DNA of 64,000 nt, taken from the NCBI RefSeq assembly GCF_004340875.1, contig NZ_SLXQ01000018.1, forward strand, positions 41,589 to 105,588, in the 5' to 3' direction. Positions 16,701 to 25,700 of this stretch are shown here, in pieces. The stretch is from Tamaricihabitans halophyticus (lineage in GTDB: Bacteria; Actinomycetota; Actinomycetes; Mycobacteriales; Pseudonocardiaceae). The translations under genes were made by a program, and so were the position numbers. The notes under the pieces are model-generated. The model did not search any database. It saw nothing but the letters and a program-made list of their open reading frames with translations, and was not told the DNA's origin. The first letter of the stretch is position 1; each line of letters starts with the position of its first letter.

Positions 16701-19700
16701 CCGTACTTGGACATGACTCCACGGAAGGAGTCGCGGGGGACCGCGAATTCCGCCAGCTGGGTATCGATTCGTTGACCGCGGTCGAGCTGTACAACCGGCT
16801 CAAAGCGCGCACCGGACTGCGGTTGAGCGCGACCGTGGTCTACGACTATCCGACACCCATGGCGCTCGCCGAGTCGCTGCTGACCGAATTGCTTGGTGAC
16901 GAGGTGCCGACCCAAGTCGGCGGGCAGGCGCGTACCGCCGACGATGAGCAGATCGCGATCGTTGGTATCGGCTGCCGGTTCCCCGGCGGCATCGCATCCC
17001 CGGACGATCTGTGGCAACTCCTCACCGAGGGGCGCGATACGCTCAGTCAGTTCCCTACCGACCGGAACTGGGCCGAACTGTGGTACGACGGCCAGCAGCC
17101 ACCGGCGGACGCGCGGGCCGGATTCCTCCACGACGCGGCCATGTTCGACGCCGCCTTCTTCGGCATCTCACCGCGCGAAGCGGTAGCCATGGACCCGCAA
17201 CAACGAGTGTTGCTCGAGATCGCCTGGGAAGCGCTCGAGCGGGCGCGGATCAACCCAACCTCACTGCGCGGCAGCAGGACCGGCGTGTACATCGGCTCTA
17301 ACAGTCAGGACTACAGCCACGTCATCGTCCGAGCTACCGAGGACGTGGAGGGGCACGCCAGCACCGGGCTGCCGGGCTCGATCGTGTCCGGCAGGATCGC
17401 CTATACCTTTGGCCTGGAAGGTCCGGCGATGACCGTCGATACGGCCTGTTCCTCCTCGCTGGTGTCAATGCATATGGCCGCGAACGCGCTGCGCGCGGGG
17501 GAGTGCACGCTCGCGCTTGCCGGCGGCGTGACCATCATGGCGACCCCGATGACGTTCGGTGGCTTTGACCGGCAGGGCGGGCTTGCGGCCGACGGCCGGT
17601 GTAAGGCGTTCTCCGATGCGGCCGACGGCACCAACTGGTCGGAGGGTGCCGCGGTTTTCGTCCTGGAACGCCTGTCCGACGCGGTGGCCAACGGACACGA
17701 GGTTCTTGCCACCGTGCGCGGTTCGGCGGTGAACTCCGATGGCGCGTCGAACGGTCTTTCCGCGCCGAATGGTCCCTCGCAGCAGCGGGTGATTCGAGCG
17801 GCGCTCGCAGACGCCGGACTGTCTACACAGGACGTATCGGTAGTCGAGGCACACGGTACCGGTACGACCTTGGGTGATCCGATCGAGGCCACAGCACTCC
17901 TTGCCACATACGGGCAGGATCGTGACCGGCCAGTGCTGCTTGGGTCGGTGAAGTCCAACCTGGGGCATACTCAGGCCGCGGCGGGTGCGGCCGGCGTCAT
18001 CAAATCAATCTTGGCGATGCGGCATGGCACCGTGCCGCGCACCCTGCACGTCGGCACGCCCTCCTCGCATGTGGATTGGGCAGCGGGTTCGGTTGAGCTG
18101 GTCACCGAGGCAACGGACTGGCCGACCGTGGATGGGCCGCGCCGGGCCGGCATCTCGTCCTTCGGTATCAGCGGCACAAACGCGCATGTGATCATCGAAC
18201 AGGGCACGATGATCACGACTGATGAGCAGACCGAGCCCACTGGTGCGTTGCCATGGGTGGTATCAGCATCCGATCCAGCCGCGCTGGACGCGCATATCGC
18301 ACGGTTGAACGCGGCGGAAACGCCGTCCTCGCAGGTAGCCCGCGCCCTGTTGAACCGAGCGACGCTGGACCATCGCGCGGTTCTGTTGTGTACGGCGGAT
18401 GGTGTAGGCGAGTTGGCTCGTGGTGTTGTTGGCGAGCCTGGCCGGTTGGTGTTGGTGTTTGCGGGTCAGGGTGCGCAGCGGCTTGGTATGGGTCGTGGGT
18501 TGTATGGGCGTTTCCCGGTGTTTGCGGCCGCGTTTGATGACGTTGTCAGTCGGTTTGATGGTTTGCGTGGGGTGGTGTGGGGTTCGGATGAAGAGGTACT
18601 AGCTGAGACTGGGTGGGCGCAGCCGGCGTTGTTTGCGTTGGAAGTGGCGTTGTTCCGGCTGGTGGAGTCCTTCGGTGTTCGGCCGAGTGTGTTGGTGGGT
18701 CATTCGATCGGTGAGATCGCGGCCGCGCATGTGGCGGGTGTGTTCTCGCTCGACGATGCCTGCACTCTGGTGGGGGCGCGGGCTCGGTTGATGCAGGCGT
18801 TGCCTGAGGGTGGTGCGATGGTCGCCGTACGCGCCACCGAGGATGAGTTGATGCTCTCGGAGGGTGTGTCGGTTGCTGCGGTGAACGGTCCGGACAGTGT
18901 GGTGCTGTCGGGTGTGGAGGAGGAAGTGTTTGCTGTGGTGGGGGAGCGCAAGTACACGCGGCTGAAGGTGTCGCATGCGTTTCATTCCCCGTTGATGGAC
19001 CCGATGCTGGATGAGTTCCGCGAGGCTATTGCTGGGATCGAGTTCGGTGAGCCGACGATTCCGTTGGTGAAGGATGTTGGTTCGGTTGACTATTGGGTGA
19101 ATCATGTGCGGGATACGGTGCGGTTCGCCGACGACATTGCCGCTTCTGATGCCGATAGGTTCCTCGAGATCGGACCAGACGGCACCCTCTCCGCACTGGT
19201 AGACGGAATCCCGACACTGCGCAAAGACCAAGACGAAGAAACCGCTCTACTGACCGCCTTGGCCCGCCTGCACGTCACCGGCGTCACCATCAACTGGCAC
19301 GAGCTGATCCCCGTCGGGCAGGCCGCCGACATCCCTACCTACCCGTTCCAACGTGAGCGCTACTGGCCACGTACCGGCGACACCGCCGCGATCACCGGCG
19401 ATCCCGCCGACGACGAGTTCTGGCAGGCGGTCGACAGGGACGACACCGCGGACCTCGCCGCCACGCTCGGTCTGGAAGCCTCCGCACTCGAGAACGTCCT
19501 TCCCGCGCTATCCGCATGGCGAAACCGCCGCCGCGCGCAGTCCACAATAGAATCCTGGCGCTACCGGGAGGACTGGGTCGGCCTGCAACCACCAGCCGCC
19601 ACGCTCACCGGAAGCTGGCTGGTGGCCATCCCGGACGAGCTGGCCAACCAAGAATGGCTGAACTCGCTGATCACGGCGCTCGGTCCAGCCGTGATACCCG

Positions 19701-22700
19701 TCGAAATGCCATGTACCGCGGCGACTCTCGCCTGGGCGAACCCGGTACTGCGCGACCTGATGGTCGGAGAAGGCGAACCGCTGCGGTCGTTGCACGCCGA
19801 ACGCCTTGCTGGCTTGCCTCGGCCGATCACCGGCGTCCTGTCGCTGCTCGGTCTCGTGCAGACCATCGCCGGAGCCGTCCCCACCGGACTCGACGCCAGC
19901 CTGGCGCTCACCCAGGCACTCGGTGACGCCGGAATCGACGCGCCACTCTGGACAGTGACAAGCGGGGCGGTGTGTGTTGGCGATGACCAGGCAGCCGACC
20001 CGACGCAAGCGGCCGTATGGGGTATGGGCCGGGTGGCGGCAATGGAACAGCCGCACCGCTGGGGCGGACTGGTTGATCTGCCTACCGAACTGGACGAACT
20101 CGCGATCCGCCGGCTGGTCTCCGTGCTCGCGAACGGCAACGAAGACCAGGTGGCGATCCGCCGCACCGGAGTATTCGGCCGACGCCTCGTACCGGCGCCG
20201 CCCGCGCCGAGCGAACCGTGGCAGTCACACGGCACGGTGCTCATCACCGGCGGAACCGGAGCACTCGGCCGCCACCTAGCCCGCGATATCGCCAAGCGCG
20301 GCGCCGCGCGCATCGTGCTGGTCAGCCGGTCCGGGCAGCACGCCGAGGGCGCGGTCGAACTGCGCGACGAACTCACCGCGCTCGGTGCGACGGTGATCAT
20401 CGAAGCTGCCGACGTGGCCGACCGGGACGCGATATCCGCCGTGCTCGCCACCATCCCGGAGGAGAGCCCGCTCACCGCCGTCGTGCACGCCGCGGGGGTA
20501 CTGGACGACGGCGTACTCGACAACCTGACACCCGAACGGTTCCAAGAAGTCTTCCGGACCAAGGTCACCTCCGCACGGGTTCTCGACGAGCTGACCGCCG
20601 GCCGCGACCTGGACGTCTTCGCCCTGTTTGCCTCCACCGCGGGCGCGGTAGGAAACCCAGGGCAGGCAAGCTATGCGGCCGCCAATGCGGCACTGGACGC
20701 GCTGGCGCAGCGCCGGGCCGCGCGTGGTGACCGGGCCACCTCCATCGCCTGGGGCGCCTGGGCAGGCGAGGGCATGGCCGCCGGTGTTCGGGCCGCTGGC
20801 GGCGGGCGCACCGCGATGCTCGACCCCGCGCTCGCCGTTGCCGCCCTATGGCAGGTGGTCACCGAACCAAATCCCACGGTGGTGCTCGCCGACCTGCAAC
20901 AACCGCACCTGCTGACCTCCTTACTCACCTTGCGGCCCAGTCCGCTGCTCTCCGCCCTCCCCGCTGCGGCTGAAGCGGCCGAACGTGCCGCCGAGGCACG
21001 GGAAGAATCCGCATCCGCGGCGGCGGATCTGGTGGCGCGGATGCGCGCGCTACCCGAAACCGAACGCGCCGAGGCACTACTGGCCCGCGTGCGCGACGAA
21101 GCCGCCGCCGTCCTCGGGCACAGCTCCCGAGATGTCGTCTCCGCGGGGAAAGCCTTCCGCGAACTCGGCTTTGACTCACTGACCGCGGTTGAGCTTCGCG
21201 ACAAGCTGTACGCGGCGACCGGTCTGACACTGCCAGCGTCACTGGTATTCGACTACCCGACGCCACAGGCGCTTGCCGAACACCTGTCCGACGTGTTGTA
21301 CGGCGCCGGCGGCCCCGTCGAGGCGGGCGGCGTGACCGCCGTGGATACTGAGGACCCCATCGTCATCGTCGGGATGAGCTGCCGATTCCCCGGCGGGGTG
21401 AACTCGGTCAGCGAGCTGTGGTCGCTGCTCGCCGACGGCCGGCACGCCATCGGCACGTTTCCCACGGATCGCGGTTGGGACCTCGAAGGGCTCGCCGGCG
21501 ACGGGCCCGGCCGCAGCGCTACCCGGCACGGCGGATTCCTCGACGGCGCCGCCGAGTTCGACGCGACACTCTTCGGTATCTCGCCGCGCGAGGCACTCGC
21601 GATGGATCCCCAGCAGCGCCTCCTACTGGAAACCTCGTGGGAGGCGGTGGAGAGCGCGGGCATCAACCCCGAATCGCTGCGCGGCAGTAAGACCGGCGTG
21701 TTCGTCGGTACCAACGGCCAGGACTACCAGCACCTCGTGCTGGAGGCGGGCACGGACGTAGCTGGCCACGCCGGCACCGGACTGGCTGCCAGCGTCATCT
21801 CCGGCCGGTTGTCCTACACCTTCGGGCTGGAAGGCCCCTCGGCCACGGTGGACACCGCCTGCTCGTCCTCGCTCGTCGCGATGCACTGGGCGGCCCAAGC
21901 GCTACGCGGCGGTGAATGTGACTATGCGCTCGTAGGTGCCGCGACCGTCATGGCCACGCCCATGAACTTCGCTGGCTTCACCATCCAAGGTGGACTCGCG
22001 CCCGACGGGCTGTGCAAGGCTTTCGGTGATGACGCGGACGGCACCGGCTGGTCCGAAGGGGCCGGTATGTTGCTGCTCGCGCGGCGCTCCGACGCCGAGC
22101 GCGACGGGCGCCCGATTCTGGCGGTACTGCGCGGTTCCGCGGTGAACTCCGACGGCGCGTCCAACGGGCTCACCGCGCCGAACGGGCCTTCCCAGCAGCG
22201 AGTGATCCGGGCCGCGCTCACCGCGGCCGGACTGTCTACACAGGACGTTGACCTGGTGGAGGCGCACGGTACTGGGACACCCTTGGGTGATCCGATCGAG
22301 GCGCAGGCGTTGCTGGCAACCTATGGTCAGGACAGGGAGTCGCCGCTACTGCTTGGTTCGGTCAAATCGAACCTGGGGCACACACAGGCCGCTGCTGGCG
22401 TCGCGGGGCTACTCAAGGCCATCCTCGCGCTGCGCCACGCCGAGACACCGCGCACTCTGCACGTCGCCGAGCCGTCCTCGCAGGTGGACTGGAGCAGTGG
22501 CGATATTCGCCTGCTCACCGAGCACGGAGCCTGGCCGACCACGAACCACCCGCGCCGAGCCGGTGTGTCATCGTTCGGAATCAGTGGTACGAACGCGCAT
22601 GTCATCCTCGAGCAGGCTCCCGAACCGGCGAACCCGACCGAATCCGCCGAACCAGCTCAGTCCAGCCCGCCTGCCATCGTGGCCCTGCCGGTATCCGCCG

Positions 22701-25700
22701 CCAGCCCAGCGGCACTGGACGGACAGCTGGGCCGGCTACGCGATTTCCTTGCCGACAACCCGGAGACCACCCGGGCAGCCATCGCGCGCACCCTGGTCAC
22801 CGGCCGCGCGGCACTGGAACATCGCGCGGTGCTCCTCGCCGACGACGACGGGCTCACCGAAATCGCCCGCGGTCAGGTCGGCGAACACGGAGTCGCGGTC
22901 CTATTCGCGGGGCAGGGTTCCCAGCGACTCGGGATGGGCCGCGAGCTCTACCACCGGTTCCCGGTATTCGCCGCCGCTTTTGACGAGACAGCGGCACGCT
23001 TTCCCGGGCTGCGCGACGTTGTCTGGGGCGCGGACCAGACCGAGCTGGATCGGACCGGCTGGGCACAGCCAGCACTGTTCACCCTCGAGGTAGCGCTGTT
23101 CCGACTGCTCGAATCGACCGGTACGAGGGTGGATTTCCTCGCGGGACACTCCATCGGCGAGATCGCGGCGGCCCATGTGGCCGGGGTGCTGTCCCTGGAC
23201 GATGCCGGCACCCTCGTCGCCGCGCGGGCCCGACTGATGCAGGCACTCCCCGAGGGCGGCGCGATGGTCGCGCTTCGGGTCAGCGAGTCGGAGATAGCGC
23301 CACTGCTCACCGACGGCGTGTCCGTTGCCGCGGTGAACGGGCCGGAGTCAGTGGTCATCGCCGGCGTCGAGGACGAGGTGATGGCGGTGGTCGGGCAGCG
23401 GGAGCACACCCGGCTGCGCGTTTCGCACGCGTTCCACTCGCCGCTGATGGAACCCATGCTGGACGAGTTCCGCGTGGCCATCGCGAACCTCAATTACCAG
23501 AAGCCGACCATCCCGATGTTCGGCGAAGTGACCGATCCCGAGTACTGGGTGGCGCACGTCCGGAACACCGTGCGGTTCGCCGATACGGTCAGCGGCCTGC
23601 GCGCCGGTGGTACCAATGTGTTCCTCGAACTCGGCCCGGATGGCACGCTGTCCGCGCTCACCGGCGCGATAGCCGAGGAAGCCGTGACCATACCGGTGCT
23701 CCGCAAGGAACGCGCCGAAGAGGCCACCTTCCTGACCGCCCTTGCCCAGCTGCACACCATCGGCTCCCGGGTGGACTGGACCACGCTGCTCGAGGGCGCC
23801 GACGCGCGGCAGGTCGAGCTGCCAACCTACGCGTTCGCCAGGCAACGCTACTGGCCCACGGCGGTAGCGCCCGCGGCGGATGCCTCGGCGCTGGGCATGA
23901 CAGGTACCGGTCATCCGGTGCTTGGCGTGGCGGTACCGGTCGCCGGAGTCGACGAGGTGCTCTCGCTTGGATCGCTTTCGGCGGCCACCCAACCGTGGTG
24001 GGACACCCAGGCGGTGCTCCCTGCCGCCGTGCTCGTCGAAATCGCCACACATATCGCTGATCAAGCCGGTTGCGCGGAGATCGCCGAGTTGACGATCGAA
24101 CGGTCGTTCGCCGCCACCGATGGCGAACTACGGCTACAGGTTCGAGCGGGGGAACCGGACGCGGACGGCAACCGCGCCATCGACGTGCATGCTCGCGCCG
24201 CGTCATCCGAACAGGACTGGCATCGGCACGCCACCGGGGTGCTTGCCGCCATGTCCACGGACTTCGACATGGACCCAATAGGACAGTGGCCGCCGGCAGA
24301 AGCCACCGCCGACGGCGATGGTCGATGGGTACGGGGCAGCGAAATCTTCGTCGCCGTGGCACTCGACCCAGCCACCTCGGACACTGACGACAGTCGCTTC
24401 GCGCTGCACCCAGAGCTACTGACCGCCGTGTTCGCCAAGGCGGGACTCGCCGGTCAACCGATATCCGCGCGCGGCTGGCGACTGTATGCCACTGGTGCCA
24501 ACGCGCTACGGGCACGGCTGACCCGTACCGGCCCCGATACCGTCGCGCTCACCGCCGTCGACCTCGCCGACGAACCGGTGTTGACCGTCGACGCGATCAC
24601 CATTGGAGAACTCGACGACACCCCCGAGCAGCGGACGGCGTCGTTGCTCGGGCTGGACTGGGTCGCGATACCTGACCTGAATCCGACGAACGACCAGCTG
24701 CCCGTGTTGCGGACCGTGCCGGAACTGGCCGCAGCGCCACCGCCACTGGTGATCGTCCCGATCAGCTCCGAAGGGCCACTGGTGCAAGCCGTGGGCGATG
24801 TGCTCGAGCTACTGCAGTGGCTGCTCGCCGAACCCGCGTTGGCGGACACGCGGTTCGTCCTGCACACCAATGGTGCGACCACCGGCGCCGATCTTTCCGC
24901 CGCGGCGGCCTGGGGCATCGCTCGGTCGGCGCAGGCGGAGAACCCGGACCGCATCCTGCTGGTTGACACCGAAGCAGGCGGTGATCCCGGTGCCTACGCC
25001 GAGGCACTGTTTGACGCGGGCGAAACCCAGGTGCGCATCGTGGACGGAGTACCGCTGGCGCCCCGGCTCGCGAACCTGAACCCGGGCTTCGGCAGCAGCT
25101 GGAACCCGGCGGGCACCGTGCTGATCACCGGCGGGACGGGTGGCCTTGGCGGGCAACTGGCCCGGCACCTGGTCGCCGAGCACGGCGTGCGGCACCTGGT
25201 GTTGACCAGCCGCCGCGGCCCCGAGGCTGCTGGCGCGGACGAACTGCGCGCCGAACTGGTCGCGGCCGGGGCATCAGTAGACGTGCTTGCCTGCGATATC
25301 GCGGTGCGCGAGCAGGCGGCTGAACTCCTTGCCGGCATCTCGCCGGAACACCCACTCACCGCCGTGGTGCACGCCGCCGGCGTCCTCGACGACGGCGTGC
25401 TCAGTTCGCTCACCCGCGCCCGACTGCGTGCGGTGCTCGAACCCAAGGCGCTCGGCGCGTGGCACCTGCACGAGCTGACGCTGGACACCGAACTTGCCGC
25501 GTTCGTGCTGTACTCCTCGGTATCCGGGATCGGTGGAACACCAGGTCAGGCCAACTACGCCGCGGCGAACACGTATCTGGACGCGCTCGCCGCGCACCGG
25601 GTATCGCGTGGCCTGCCAGCCCAATCGTTGGCCTGGGGCCCGTGGGCCGAGGGCGGCGGCATGACCGGCACCCTGACCGATGAGCAGCTGGCCAGGATTA

